In this document: piece by piece, positions 30,833-40,065 of the stretch
How the letters are laid out: each line of letters begins with the position of its first letter
How positions within the stretch are numbered: position 1 is the first letter of the stretch
Source of the DNA: a gamma proteobacterium HdN1
GTDB taxonomy: Bacteria > Pseudomonadota > Gammaproteobacteria > Pseudomonadales > Ketobacteraceae
Assembly (NCBI GenBank): GCA_000198515.1
Contig: FP929140.1
Location: 3,508,527 to 3,572,526 of the forward strand
Length of the DNA: 64,000 bases
Reading direction: 5' to 3'
The notes under the pieces: generated by a model
The model's database searches: none
Told to the model about the DNA's origin: nothing
What the model saw: only the letters and a program-made list of their open reading frames with translations
Position numbers and translations under genes: made by a program

Positions 30833-32793
30833 TGCCCTCCAATGAAATGGGAGATCTTGAGGGTGCGGCGCTCCCCAGAGAGTTACTGTCCAGAGAGCTA
30901 CTCCCTAGAGAGTTATTTGGTTGGCAATTGGATGGTTGGCTGCGCCCTGTGGATATCGGGCTCGCCCAATTGTTGGTGGAGCTTGGCCATGAGAAAGATG
31001 CGGATGTACTTATTGCGTCGGCTTTGGTGAGTTATCACCTAGGGTGTGGCCATGTTTGTATGGATTTGGACGCCTTGCTCCATTCACCAGAAGCCTTTCT
31101 TCCAAACCAGCGTGGCTTAAAGCATCCTTGGCGCGTGCAGATCGCACGCTGGCAACAGATCGGCGTGAATGCGCTTTGCGAGCGTTTGCGAGCGAGCGAT
31201 GTAGTGGGGGAAGGAGAGGGGGCAGAGCCTTTGGTGCTGGACAAAAATCGCCTCTACCTCCGACGTTATTGGCACTATGAGACTCTGGTTGCTAGCGGCG
31301 TACGGGATCGCATGAGTGCCCCGCGACCCATTCAGGATTTGAAGGAAAGCCTCGCGCGCCTTTTTCCAGAAGCGACAGAAATACCCGATTGGCAACAGGT
31401 GGCGGTTGCAATGGCGTCCGCACACTCATTTGCGGTGATTTCCGGCGGTCCCGGTACTGGAAAAACCACTACCGTTGTGCGCCTGCTGTCACTCCTTCAG
31501 GAGCAGGCGATTGCGAAAGAGGGCGGCCGCCCCCTACGAATTGCGTTAGCAGCGCCCACAGGAAAGGCCGCTGCGCGGTTAACAGAATCCATCAGTGGCA
31601 CGAAATCCAAATTATCGAATGCCGCGCTGATTCCCGACCAGGTGTCCACCTTGCACCGCCTCTTGGGAATCCGCACCGACGGTGGCAGGCCGCGTTATTA
31701 CCGAGGAAAGCTGCTGCATGTTGATGTGCTGGTCATTGATGAAGCATCCATGGTCGATCTTGAAATGATGGCCGCAGTAATGGCCGCGCTGCCTGCGAAG
31801 GCGCAGCTCATCCTTTTGGGCGACAAAGACCAATTGGCCTCAGTAGAAGCCGGGGCCATTCTTGGCGAAATCTGTAAAAACGCTCACTTGGCGCGTTACA
31901 GCGAGGCAGCTTGCGGCGAGTTGTTACAGAGTGCAGGCGTCGCACTTACGCCTGTAAGTGATGCCATAGTTCTGGATGATCATATCGTTACGCTAAAAAA
32001 GAGCTACCGCTTTCAAGGCGCGATCGGCGCGCTGGCAAGCGCAATGAATGAATCCAATGCGCCAAAAATGTTCGAGATTCTCAATTCGGGAGATTCTGCG
32101 GTTCAGTTCCGAAACACCTCGCAGCTCCATAAAACCCTAGCGGAGCTCGTGCTCGATCCGGCTAGCGGCTATGCGCTGTACCTGCGAACCTTGCAACAAG
32201 GGTGCCCCACAGGGCAAGACATGAACGCATGGGCGAAAACCCTGCTAGAGCAACTGTCTACTTTCCAGATTCTATGTGCTCTCCGCAAAGGCCCAGCGGG
32301 AGTGGATGCCGTAAATGAGGCAGTGGTAAGCATGTTAAAATCGCATTCGTTGATTTCCCAGAATACGGGCTGGTATGCAGGGCGGCCTGTGATGGTGACT
32401 CGTAACGACTATAGTACTGGGCTTATGAACGGTGACGTTGGCATTGCTCTGCCGGAGCCGACCTCTGAAAACGCCAGCCCAGAGAGCCCTCCAGTTTTGC
32501 GAGTCTATTTTGCCCAGCCCGACGGCATTCGGCGTGTGTTGCCTAGTCGTTTAACGCAAGCGGAAACCGTGTTTGCGATGACCGTGCATAAATCGCAGGG
32601 GTCAGAGTTCAAACATACCTGTTTAGTGCTGCCAGAGAGCAGCGGCGCCGGGCTGACGAGGGAGTTGGTTTATACCGCCGTCACGCGAGCGAAAGAGCGC
32701 GTAACCATCGTTGGAAGTGATGCACAAGTGTTGGCGCGCGCGATTCAACAACGCGTGGTGCGCTGTTCTGGGCTTGCGGAGCGGCTTGCCTAG
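30811..32793 (+). CDS. recD: Exodeoxyribonuclease V subunit RecD
   Basis: 660 aa from the ATG at 30811, preceded by GGGGGGAA at six bases; a second in-frame ATG at 30832 overlaps the recB stop. SF1B 5'-3' helicase of RecBCD. Walker A ISGGPGTGKTTTVVRLLSL, AAPTGKAAARLTESI, VIDEASMVDLEMM, LLGDKDQLASVEAG and the C-terminal TVHKSQGSEF and AVTRAKERV are present. The extended N-terminus (about 30 residues before GWQLDGWLRP) contains a PRELL repeat from a 15-bp tandem triplication. It ends the recCBD operon. Confidence 0.95.
   Translation: MHQSNGVMPSNEMGDLEGAALPRELLSRELLPRELFGWQLDGWLRPVDIGLAQLLVELGHEKDADVLIASALVSYHLGCGHVCMDLDALLHSPEAFLPNQRGLKHPWRVQIARWQQIGVNALCERLRASDVVGEGEGAEPLVLDKNRLYLRRYWHYETLVASGVRDRMSAPRPIQDLKESLARLFPEATEIPDWQQVAVAMASAHSFAVISGGPGTGKTTTVVRLLSLLQEQAIAKEGGRPLRIALAAPTGKAAARLTESISGTKSKLSNAALIPDQVSTLHRLLGIRTDGGRPRYYRGKLLHVDVLVIDEASMVDLEMMAAVMAALPAKAQLILLGDKDQLASVEAGAILGEICKNAHLARYSEAACGELLQSAGVALTPVSDAIVLDDHIVTLKKSYRFQGAIGALASAMNESNAPKMFEILNSGDSAVQFRNTSQLHKTLAELVLDPASGYALYLRTLQQGCPTGQDMNAWAKTLLEQLSTFQILCALRKGPAGVDAVNEAVVSMLKSHSLISQNTGWYAGRPVMVTRNDYSTGLMNGDVGIALPEPTSENASPESPPVLRVYFAQPDGIRRVLPSRLTQAETVFAMTVHKSQGSEFKHTCLVLPESSGAGLTRELVYTAVTRAKERVTIVGSDAQVLARAIQQRVVRCSGLAERLA
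30875..30919 (+). repeat. 15-bp tandem repeat in the 5' end of recD
   Basis: Three units (30875-30889, 30890-30904, 30905-30919) on the pattern cYagagagYtaYt, encoding (P/S)REL(L/F) three times. In frame and upstream of the conserved RecD fold. Confidence 0.8.
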
Positions 32794-32851
32794 TCGGATG
32801 GAAAAAAAAGAGCGTATCATGGGCCGCGTTCTTACCGTACCGGAGCCAACC

Positions 32852-34027
32852 ATGACCGATTCAAGCCCAAAGGGTGTTTCCACGCGCATTATCCATAACC
32901 GCCGCGACCATCACGACTGCAACAGCCCCTACACCCCGATCTATAACACCACCACCTATCGCTTTGCCAACACTCGCGAGCTGCTGGATACGATTGAAGG
33001 GCGTCATTCTGGTTATTTATACACTCGCTGGGGCGGAAATCCGACGATTCGTGAGCTTGAACAAGGGCTTGCCCAGCTAGAGCAGGCAGAAGGTGCGCTG
33101 GCGTTTGCGGCGGGGATGGCGGCGATTTCCGCCACGCTGTTTGCTCACGGACGCAAGGGGATCGTGTGCGTGGGTGATCTTTACGGTGGCGCGCAGCAGT
33201 TGATGACGCAGCATCTCAGCCCTTTGGGAATTGCGGTGCGCTTTTTGCGCTATGAAGAAATCCCCCAACTCGGCAGTCATCTTAGCGAAGGCATGCTGGT
33301 GTATTGCGAATCACCTGCCAACCCCACGCTGCGCCTGCTAGACCTTGCGGCGCTTGCTGCAACCGCTCACCAGCACGGTGCTTTGCTGGCAATTGATAAC
33401 ACGTTTGCGTCTCCCATCAACCAGCAGCCCTTGGCCTTGGGTGCCGACCTTGTACTGCACAGTGCCAGCAAATACCTCAGCGGCCATAGCGATATTACTG
33501 CCGGTGCCGTTATGGCGAGCGCGGCACTGCTCAAACCAATTGCCTCTTGGCGTACCAGCTTGGGGCAGATTATTAGCCCTGAAGCTGCCTCGTTATTATC
33601 GCGTAGCATTCGAACCTTGTCGTTGCGAGTGCGCCAGCATAATGCCAATGCGCTTGCCGTTGCCAAAGCGATGGAAGCACATCCGCGCATCAGCCGGGTA
33701 TTGTATCCGGGCCTTACCAGCTTCCCCGATCATACTTTAGCTTGCCAACAAATGAAGGGGTTTGGCGGCATGTTAACGATTGAGGTAAAGGGCGGTAGAG
33801 AAGCGGCCGAAAAGGTCGCAGATCACTTACAGGTATTTTTATTGGCGACCAGTTTGGGAGGTGTCGAAAGTTTGGTGAGTCAACCGGTGGCAACCAGTCA
33901 TCATTCGTTGCCACCGGAGGAGTGGGCGCGACAAGGCATTACAGGTGGAATGTTACGCCTTTCCGTCGGCCTTGAAGATGTAGACGACTTGATTGCCGAT
34001 CTACATCAGGCGCTTGCACTGCTTTAA
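32852..34027 (+). CDS. PLP-dependent trans-sulfuration enzyme (cystathionine synthase/lyase family)
   Basis: 391 aa from the ATG at 32852 (GGAG with a six-base spacer). In-frame ATGs at 32798 and 32819 would add up to 18 residues before the family N-terminus. Features of the Cys/Met metabolism PLP family: YTRWGGNPTIRELEQGLAQL, GMAAISATL, the DNTFASPINQQPLALGAD segment and the PLP lysine in HSASKYLSGHSD. The C-terminus SLGGVESLVSQPVATSHHSL is also typical. Whether it is cystathionine gamma-synthase, a beta/gamma-lyase or an O-acylhomoserine sulfhydrylase cannot be decided from sequence alone. It starts 58 bases after recD. Confidence 0.85.
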   Translation: MTDSSPKGVSTRIIHNRRDHHDCNSPYTPIYNTTTYRFANTRELLDTIEGRHSGYLYTRWGGNPTIRELEQGLAQLEQAEGALAFAAGMAAISATLFAHGRKGIVCVGDLYGGAQQLMTQHLSPLGIAVRFLRYEEIPQLGSHLSEGMLVYCESPANPTLRLLDLAALAATAHQHGALLAIDNTFASPINQQPLALGADLVLHSASKYLSGHSDITAGAVMASAALLKPIASWRTSLGQIISPEAASLLSRSIRTLSLRVRQHNANALAVAKAMEAHPRISRVLYPGLTSFPDHTLACQQMKGFGGMLTIEVKGGREAAEKVADHLQVFLLATSLGGVESLVSQPVATSHHSLPPEEWARQGITGGMLRLSVGLEDVDDLIADLHQALALL

Positions 34028-34043
34028 GCGCTGCAGTTGCCTT

Positions 34044-34066
34044 AAAATAGCACACCGCTATTTTTT
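34044..34066. terminator. Bidirectional-type terminator between convergent genes
   Basis: AAAATAGC (34044-34051) pairs with GCTATTTT (34057-34064) around a five-base loop, ending in six T. It lies between the trans-sulfuration gene and the acyl-CoA dehydrogenase, overlapping the latter's stop codon. Confidence 0.65.
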
Positions 34067-35215
34067 CGCTTTCTTCGGTAAGGTGCCGTCAAACTTGCAG
34101 ATAATACCCAGCATAATTTCATCTGCACCGCCACCAATAGAAATCAGGCGGCTGTCGCGATAGCTTTGGGAGAGCGGATTGTCGTAAGTAAAGCCCATGC
34201 CGCCCCAATATTGCAGGCAGGAATCGCTGACTTCGCGCAGCAGCCGGCCTGCTTTTAGTTTGGCCATTGAGGCAAGGCGGGTCACGTCTTTACCGGAAAT
34301 ATATTCATTCACGGCACGATAGGTGAGCGAGCGTAACAGCTCGACTTCAGTGCGCAGTTCGGCAAGGCGGAAATGGATGGCTTGGTTATTGATGAGCGGT
34401 TGCCCAAAGGTGTGGCGTTCTTTGCAGTATTCAATGGTTAGATCAATGAGCCGATCGAGGGATTTTAACGCCCCAGATGCGGCGCAAAGGCGCTCCTCTT
34501 GGAACTGAATCATCTGCATCATAAAGCCTGCGCCTTCGATGCCAATACGGTTGCGCTTAGGCACGCGCACGTTATCAAAAAACAGCTGTGCAGTGTCGGA
34601 GGAATGCATGCCGATTTTCTCGATTTTCTGGTGAGAAATTCCTGCGGCATCCATTGGCACAATGATCAGCGATTTATTGGCGTGAACCGGCCCCTCAGAC
34701 GTGTTCGCCAACAGGCAGCACCAGTCGGCTTGAGTGCCGTTGGTAATCCACATTTTCGAGCCGTTAATCACATAATCATCGCCTTCGGAACGCGCTGTGG
34801 TTTTCAGCGCCGCGACGTCGGAACCACCGGCCACTTCTGACACACCGATACAACCGACCATATCCCCAGCAATCGCCGGTGCGAGGTATTCGCGCTTTAA
34901 TTCGTCCGAGCCGAAACGGTGCAGCGCAGGCGTACACATATCGGTTTGCACGCCGATGGCCATCGGAATTCCGCCGCAATTGATCATGCCGAGCTCTTCG
35001 TTCATAACCAACTGATAGGAAATATCCAGCCCCATGCCGCCATAGTTTGGGCTGTATTTAATTCCCAGCAAACCGAGATTTCCCATTTTCTTGAACAGCT
35101 CGTGCGCAGGAAAAGTTCTTGCTGCCTCCCATTCGGGCACATGGGGGTTGATCTCATCCTCCACAAAACGCTTAACGGTTTGACGCAGCTGCTCATGTTC
35201 GGCGGTAAATTGCAT
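34058..35215 (-). CDS. Acyl-CoA dehydrogenase
   Basis: 385 aa; flavoprotein introducing a 2,3-double bond into an acyl-CoA. The order is the N-terminal helical domain, then CIGVSEVAGGSDVAALKTTA (FAD/acyl contact) with KMWITNGTQADWCCLLA, then GMHSSDTAQLFFDNVRVP and the C-terminal helical domain ending QYWGGMGFTYDNPL and SIGGGADEIMLGII. The length and C-terminal pattern resemble branched-substrate dehydrogenases such as citronellyl-CoA dehydrogenase (AtuD), but no other atu genes are nearby. GAGGAAA precedes the ATG. Electrons would go to electron-transfer flavoprotein, which is not encoded here. Confidence 0.88.
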   Translation of the reverse strand: MQFTAEHEQLRQTVKRFVEDEINPHVPEWEAARTFPAHELFKKMGNLGLLGIKYSPNYGGMGLDISYQLVMNEELGMINCGGIPMAIGVQTDMCTPALHRFGSDELKREYLAPAIAGDMVGCIGVSEVAGGSDVAALKTTARSEGDDYVINGSKMWITNGTQADWCCLLANTSEGPVHANKSLIIVPMDAAGISHQKIEKIGMHSSDTAQLFFDNVRVPKRNRIGIEGAGFMMQMIQFQEERLCAASGALKSLDRLIDLTIEYCKERHTFGQPLINNQAIHFRLAELRTEVELLRSLTYRAVNEYISGKDVTRLASMAKLKAGRLLREVSDSCLQYWGGMGFTYDNPLSQSYRDSRLISIGGGADEIMLGIICKFDGTLPKKAKK

Positions 35216-35303
35216 GAAATTTCCTCTTGAATGACGGCGGTATCGCGGAGTCCGTTACGGGTAGATACCGAGTATAGTCAGATTATTTCAAGGAACTCTA
35301 TAG

Positions 35304-35317
35304 TTTCACCGGTGAAA
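35304..35317. promoter_or_regulatory. 14-bp perfect palindrome upstream of the acyl-CoA dehydrogenase
   Basis: TTTCACCGGTGAAA is its own reverse complement and lies about 90 bases upstream of the dehydrogenase start, in the 140-base gap before the GTPase stop. Size and position fit a repressor operator (TetR- or GntR-like); the regulator is unknown. Confidence 0.4.
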
Positions 35318-35355
35318 TGAGGACAGCTAAGTCGAATTAGACTGTTGAGTCAGCC

Positions 35356-36765
35356 CTACTGGGTAGCGTCTGCGCTGAAGGCCATGAGCGAGCTGGCAAT
35401 CTTGCCCACCAGCGCATCGCGCGATTCACCTTCCAGCTCGTGCTCTTCGTTTAAGGACGACCATTCAGGATAAGCGCGCGCTTGCTTGAAGAAGCTTTGC
35501 AGCGGGTCTGTAATGTCGCTGCGCGCGACGTCTGCCTCTTCAGGTGGCGGGATCCGCGAAGTGGCCGCATGGGTGCGCTTTGCGAGTGCTTGGAGCAAAT
35601 AGCCCTGACGTACCGCCAAGACTTGCAAAACAGAATCGCTTAGGGTGAGTTCGTTCTGCCCGCGCAACTTGTTCAGCAAGCGGCTACCGTAGTTGCGCAC
35701 CGTTTGTGCGCCACCACCTACGAGTGCGCCGATTGCGGTTGCGGTACCTAACGTCAACCCGCCCGCCATCACGTCGATGCCTGCGCCCGCGAGCGCACCA
35801 GCCGCCATGCCGCTGCCAACGCGAATTCCTAAGGCGCGCAGGGTTTCGGGGTTAAAAAGATCATCGCCCCAGCGGCCTTCCGAGAGGGGGAGCGTATGCA
35901 GCCTCGCATCGTCAGCTTGGAATGCGTATAGGTCTAGCAGCGCTTCTACGCATTTCTGCTCGCGTTCACGTACTTGCACGAAGAGTTTGGCTTCCGCTTC
36001 TTCCTCGGCTTCTGGTGCGACGCTGTGACGTGCGGCCGCGCAATCTACGAGTAATTCAGCAACCAGCAGGGCAGCGCTTTGGCGGCGTTTGCCGTTTTGT
36101 TTTTCAAGCGCACTCACCGCCTGTTCCAGCGCAGGGCGTTGTTTGCTATCCAGCAGAAGCGCGAGGCTTTCGTAGAGGTGTCGCTCGCCGTCTATGGGTG
36201 GCGTTATGGTGTCGAACACAGCTCGTGCGTGCAAATTCAGGCGGGCGAGGGCGTTTTCCCATTCTTCGAGCCGGCCGCCGGTTGCACTAAAATTAACGAC
36301 GGGTAAAAGCGGCTTTCCGCAACCGGAGAGCACTTCCAGTTCCTCACGGTATTTGGCAAGCGCGGGTTCGCGGGCGTCGATTACATAGAGCCCCGCATCG
36401 CTCGCAAGAAGCTGGCGGATGACTTTGGCTTCTTGCTCAAAGCGCTGCCGAGCTTCGATGCTGCCCAAAAAAAGTTCGAGCCGCGCAGGGGCGTCGATTC
36501 GCTGATTCGGGTGCTTTTGGCGCTCGATGCGTTCCAAGTCTTCGAGGTAGTCCAGTAGGGCGCTGGCGTCTTCAAGGCCGGGCGTATCGAATAAGGTCGC
36601 GAACTGTTCGCCACCCACCGTAAGCGTTGCCCCCTCTACGTGCCGAGTAGTGCTCGGCCGGTCAGAGACTTCACCAAATTTAGAATCCCGTAAAAGCGTG
36701 CGCAACAGCGATGTTTTTCCCACATTGGTATGGCCCACAACGACAAATTTGAGCAGATCATTCAC
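35356..36765 (-). CDS. GTPase with DUF3482 C-terminal region
   Basis: 469 aa from the GTG at 36765, which has GGAG about six bases upstream and overlaps the DUF2868 stop by eight bases. An in-frame ATG further up would add a segment from inside the neighbour. The N-terminus is an Era/TrmE-like G domain: G1 GHTNVGKTSLLRTLL, a Thr switch region (PSTTRHVEG), G3 DTPGLED. The long C-terminal part includes a Gly/Ala-rich hydrophobic hairpin (GIRVGSGMAAGALAGAGIDV), which could insert in a membrane. It pairs with the DUF2868 gene. Function unknown. Confidence 0.8.
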   Translation of the reverse strand: MNDLLKFVVVGHTNVGKTSLLRTLLRDSKFGEVSDRPSTTRHVEGATLTVGGEQFATLFDTPGLEDASALLDYLEDLERIERQKHPNQRIDAPARLELFLGSIEARQRFEQEAKVIRQLLASDAGLYVIDAREPALAKYREELEVLSGCGKPLLPVVNFSATGGRLEEWENALARLNLHARAVFDTITPPIDGERHLYESLALLLDSKQRPALEQAVSALEKQNGKRRQSAALLVAELLVDCAAARHSVAPEAEEEAEAKLFVQVREREQKCVEALLDLYAFQADDARLHTLPLSEGRWGDDLFNPETLRALGIRVGSGMAAGALAGAGIDVMAGGLTLGTATAIGALVGGGAQTVRNYGSRLLNKLRGQNELTLSDSVLQVLAVRQGYLLQALAKRTHAATSRIPPPEEADVARSDITDPLQSFFKQARAYPEWSSLNEEHELEGESRDALVGKIASSLMAFSADATQ

Positions 36766-38227
36766 GGCCAGTCTCCAACCAATGCCAAGGAGGGGTGTCA
36801 TTATAAAGCATGCCGAGAGCATCCAGTGATTCTCGCCAGATTTTCAGGCGGGCCTGATTGCCATCCGGCGGTACTTGCGGCGGAAGCAGCCAGATATAAG
36901 CGGCATCTACAAGGGGCGCGATCTCTGTAATCAACCCCAGAGTACCTCGGTCTGGCGAGCGGTCGCTGTCAATCGCAATCGCCAAACGCTGCGGCGGATG
37001 AAGCGTAATCCGATCAAGGAACTGGCGGCGCTGATTGCGATCCTCAATAATGCCGCCATCCATAACGGCGGCAGGTAGCTCCGCTGGCGGCCAGTTGCGT
37101 TCGGGGTTGAGCTCAATCGCTACCAACATTTGCGTGTGCTGCTGCTCTAGATGCCCCACGTTACTGGATAGATGCGCCGCGTTACGGGATTCAGGCGTAG
37201 CCTTGCCGGATGCGTTAGCGATGTGCGGCATATAAAGCTGCGCCGGTGCGGGATCGACGATGCCAGTAGATGCACTCACAGGCTGCAAACGTTCCGCTAA
37301 CAGCGAATAATCTGAAATTGAATCAGCAAGCGTGAGTTTGCGCTGCCCAAGTTGCCAGCGCAGCCAGCAGACCAATAATAATAACGCGCGCGGTAATAGC
37401 CCGAATACAACCAACACCCCCAGCAACCAACCCGCCCACGCTTGTCGCGCCGCTTCGGTGATGACCGGCACGGTACCAGATGCGAGCACCGTACTGGCAT
37501 CTGGCAGCGGAAAACCGACCAAAGCAGGAAGAAATCCCAGCCACTCCGTTGCGCGAATCAGACTACTTGCGGGAAGCAGCGTCGTCTCCCAAATAAAACC
37601 ATAACGCCGCGTGCTGAACAGGCCAAGCAGCATTACCAAGCAAGCCAGAAGAGTCACCAACCAAAAGCCGTGTACCAAAGAGCCGCCCAACCAGCGCACC
37701 AGCCGCCTACGCTCCAGAAGCTGAAACAGCGCGGGCACCAGATTGGGCGCACGCTGATCGCGAGCGGTTTTGTGCATCAGTTTTTGCGAGAAAGTGCGAG
37801 TAATCCACAGCCAGAAACGCCCCAGCGCGGTGGGGCTGGCCGGCGTAAATAGCTGGCTGGCCAACCACAAAAGTAAGCTCACAAAATGAAGGCCAAGCAA
37901 GCCCAATAACGCCCAGAAAACATTGATCGGCTCGCGGCCATCACCCACGCTTGCAAACGCAAGCCCTGCGCCGCCGAAAATCGCCAGCAGGAATAGCAAC
38001 AAAAGAGCAAGACGCGCACCCCCTAGCAGGGAATCCAGCGCCTCAACCAAGCCATCCCTGCGCGCCAAAAACAGCGCACGAGCCTGAATGCGCCCCGGCA
38101 AATCTTTTGCCGCACGTTGGGCGTGCCGGTTGGCTTCGCGGTCATCTAAAGGCCCCGCGTGGGTTTCCCGCTGACGAATGGCTTCGCACAACCAAAGGCG
38201 CTGTAAGCGAGTGGGTTCTTGGATCAC
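36758..38227 (-). CDS. DUF2868 membrane protein
   Basis: 489 aa with a GTG start. About four hydrophobic segments (for example ALLLLFLLAIFGGAGLAF and LVTLLACLVMLLGLF) separate a charged N-terminal region (RQRETHAGPLDDREANRHA) from a C-terminal soluble domain with RLAIAIDSDRSPDRGTLGLI. The arrangement matches DUF2868 proteins, which in many proteobacteria precede a GTPase with DUF3482, exactly as here with overlapping ends. The pair probably forms one membrane-associated system of unknown role. Directly upstream are four 18-bp tandem repeats. Confidence 0.75.
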   Translation of the reverse strand: MIQEPTRLQRLWLCEAIRQRETHAGPLDDREANRHAQRAAKDLPGRIQARALFLARRDGLVEALDSLLGGARLALLLLFLLAIFGGAGLAFASVGDGREPINVFWALLGLLGLHFVSLLLWLASQLFTPASPTALGRFWLWITRTFSQKLMHKTARDQRAPNLVPALFQLLERRRLVRWLGGSLVHGFWLVTLLACLVMLLGLFSTRRYGFIWETTLLPASSLIRATEWLGFLPALVGFPLPDASTVLASGTVPVITEAARQAWAGWLLGVLVVFGLLPRALLLLVCWLRWQLGQRKLTLADSISDYSLLAERLQPVSASTGIVDPAPAQLYMPHIANASGKATPESRNAAHLSSNVGHLEQQHTQMLVAIELNPERNWPPAELPAAVMDGGIIEDRNQRRQFLDRITLHPPQRLAIAIDSDRSPDRGTLGLITEIAPLVDAAYIWLLPPQVPPDGNQARLKIWRESLDALGMLYNDTPPWHWLETGRE

Positions 38228-38230
38228 GCG

Positions 38231-38302
38231 ATGCCCTTCAATTTATCTATGCGCTTCAATTTACCCATGCCCTTCAATTTACTCATGCGCTTCAATTGAT
38301 CA
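38231..38302 (+). repeat. 18-bp tandem repeat, four copies
   Basis: Units beginning atgcSCttcaattt at 38231, 38249, 38267 and 38285, each 18 bp, with alternating gccc/gcgc. They lie between the divergent DUF2868 and MFS genes, four bases from the DUF2868 start codon. No spacers, so not a CRISPR array. Confidence 0.85.
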
Positions 38303-38456
38303 ATGCCCCAAAGTTGAAATAGACAAGGATAACCTGTACTCGCCCAGATTGCGTATACTGGCAGCGAATGCGTTGTTTTGCCGCTCGCCGCACACCCGCC
38401 CACAAGCCGCTGCAAAGGCGCGTTTTCGATGCCCAATCCTCACGGCCTTCCTCACT

Positions 38457-39968
38457 ATGAACTCTCCTAACGCCACCGCACCGATGCCGCCCGCGCAAGC
38501 TTCCCGCGGCTGGATCCTATCCGCCTTAATGATCACCATGATGCTGGCAGCGATGGATACCACGATCGTATCCACGGTCATCCCCCAAATTGTGGACGAT
38601 CTCGGTGGTTTTGCGCTGTTTGCGTGGGTGTTTTCGATCTACATGCTGGCGCAAACCGTTGTCATCCCGATTTATGGCAAGTTGGCCGATCAATATGGGC
38701 GCAAACCGGTACTGCTGGGTGGGACTCTGCTATTCCTGATCGGTTCCGCCGCCTGTGCGAGCGCGTGGGACATGCCATCGCTCATTATTTTTCGTGCGAT
38801 ACAAGGCTTGGGTGCAGGCTCCATCATGGCCACCGTAAACACCTTGGCGGGGGATTTGTTTGAGGTTCGCGAACGCGCTCGCGTGCAGGGCTGGTTATCC
38901 AGCGTGTGGGGACTTTCGGCGATTGCTGGGCCTACCCTCGGCGGGATTTTGGTGGAGTACGTTTCTTGGCGCTGGATTTTTCTCGTCAACCTGCCGGTAG
39001 GCGCCGTCGCACTCGTGATGATTGGCGTATTTCTGCACGAAAACGTCGAAAAAAGGTCGCATCAAATTGACTATCTCGGTAGCCTGTTGATTCTGTTGAC
39101 CGTTGGTACTCTCGTCTTTGGTCTGCTGCAAACCGGCAACTCGTGGCCCTTGCGCTCCGGCTACACCTTGGCGTGGGGAATTGCGGTGTTCGTGCTGGCT
39201 GTAGCAACTGTGCAAATCGAAAAGCGTGCGGCGGAGCCTGTGCTTCCTGGGTGGCTTTGGCGGCGGCGCGTATTGCTGGGCTCCAATCTTGGTATGGTGG
39301 CCATGGGAATTTTGATGATGGGCCCGATTGCCTATCTGCCGACGTTTGTGCAATCCACTCACGGCGTGGGCACGATGGTTGCAGGGCTGGTGCTGGCAAC
39401 CATGAGCATTGGCTGGCCGCTTGCGTCCTCGCTCTCCGGCAAGCTGTACCTGAAGATCGGCTTTCGCAATACTGCCCTTGCAGGCGCTCTGCTTGCGGGT
39501 GGCGCATGCCTAGCATTTTTGGGTTTACCGCAGCAAATTGCGATTGGCTGGATTGCGTTGGATCAGTTCTTTTTTGGTGCTGGTTTAGGCTTGATCTCAA
39601 CATCGCTGCTGGTGGGGGTTCAATCCACCGTAGGTTGGTCGCAGCGAGGTGTCGTGACGGGCGCCAATATGTTTTCGCGCAATTTAGGGCAAACTCTGGG
39701 AGCCGCAATTTTTGGTGCGATTTTCAATGCCGTACTCGCCAAACAATTGGTCGATGCGCCGCAAGCATTGGCAGCAGAGTTGCCGAGAGAGGTAAACCAA
39801 ATCATGGAGACTCTGCATAGCGCCGCCATACCTCACGATGCGTTGCGCTATGTGCAACATGCAATCTATGGCGCGACCGATGCGATTTACGTGGGAGTGC
39901 TGATGTTTGCGGTGCTTGCATTTGTATTTATCGCAATCACGCCAAAACATTTTGCAGCGAATGAGTAA
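38457..39968 (+). CDS. MFS multidrug exporter, DHA2 (EmrB/QacA) type
   Basis: 503 aa with about 14 membrane segments. The N-terminus SALMITMMLAAMDTTIVSTV, motif A GKLADQYGRKPV, and motif C-like GPTLGGILVEYVSWRWIFLV followed by NLPVG are those of 14-helix drug:H+ antiporters. Reading frame is open upstream to 38178 through the tandem repeats, but the ATG at 38457 gives the normal N-terminus. No EmrA-like membrane-fusion gene is adjacent, so it is probably an inner-membrane exporter alone. Substrate unknown. Confidence 0.88.
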   Translation: MNSPNATAPMPPAQASRGWILSALMITMMLAAMDTTIVSTVIPQIVDDLGGFALFAWVFSIYMLAQTVVIPIYGKLADQYGRKPVLLGGTLLFLIGSAACASAWDMPSLIIFRAIQGLGAGSIMATVNTLAGDLFEVRERARVQGWLSSVWGLSAIAGPTLGGILVEYVSWRWIFLVNLPVGAVALVMIGVFLHENVEKRSHQIDYLGSLLILLTVGTLVFGLLQTGNSWPLRSGYTLAWGIAVFVLAVATVQIEKRAAEPVLPGWLWRRRVLLGSNLGMVAMGILMMGPIAYLPTFVQSTHGVGTMVAGLVLATMSIGWPLASSLSGKLYLKIGFRNTALAGALLAGGACLAFLGLPQQIAIGWIALDQFFFGAGLGLISTSLLVGVQSTVGWSQRGVVTGANMFSRNLGQTLGAAIFGAIFNAVLAKQLVDAPQALAAELPREVNQIMETLHSAAIPHDALRYVQHAIYGATDAIYVGVLMFAVLAFVFIAITPKHFAANE

Positions 39969-40065
39969 TCGAAGTAACGCAGGGTGAGCGTTTTCCGTAG
40001 CAAACGTATCGTAATAAAAATGACAATGTACGCAATAAAAACGGCAAATAAAGCAAGGGGAAGCA

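Noticed and set aside
38231-38302. Possible CRISPR array
   Set aside because: The 18-bp units are contiguous with no spacers and no cas genes are near.
38986-39708. Minus-strand open frame of 240 codons opposite the MFS gene
   Set aside because: The MFS protein on the plus strand is full length with all motifs; the antisense product looks random.
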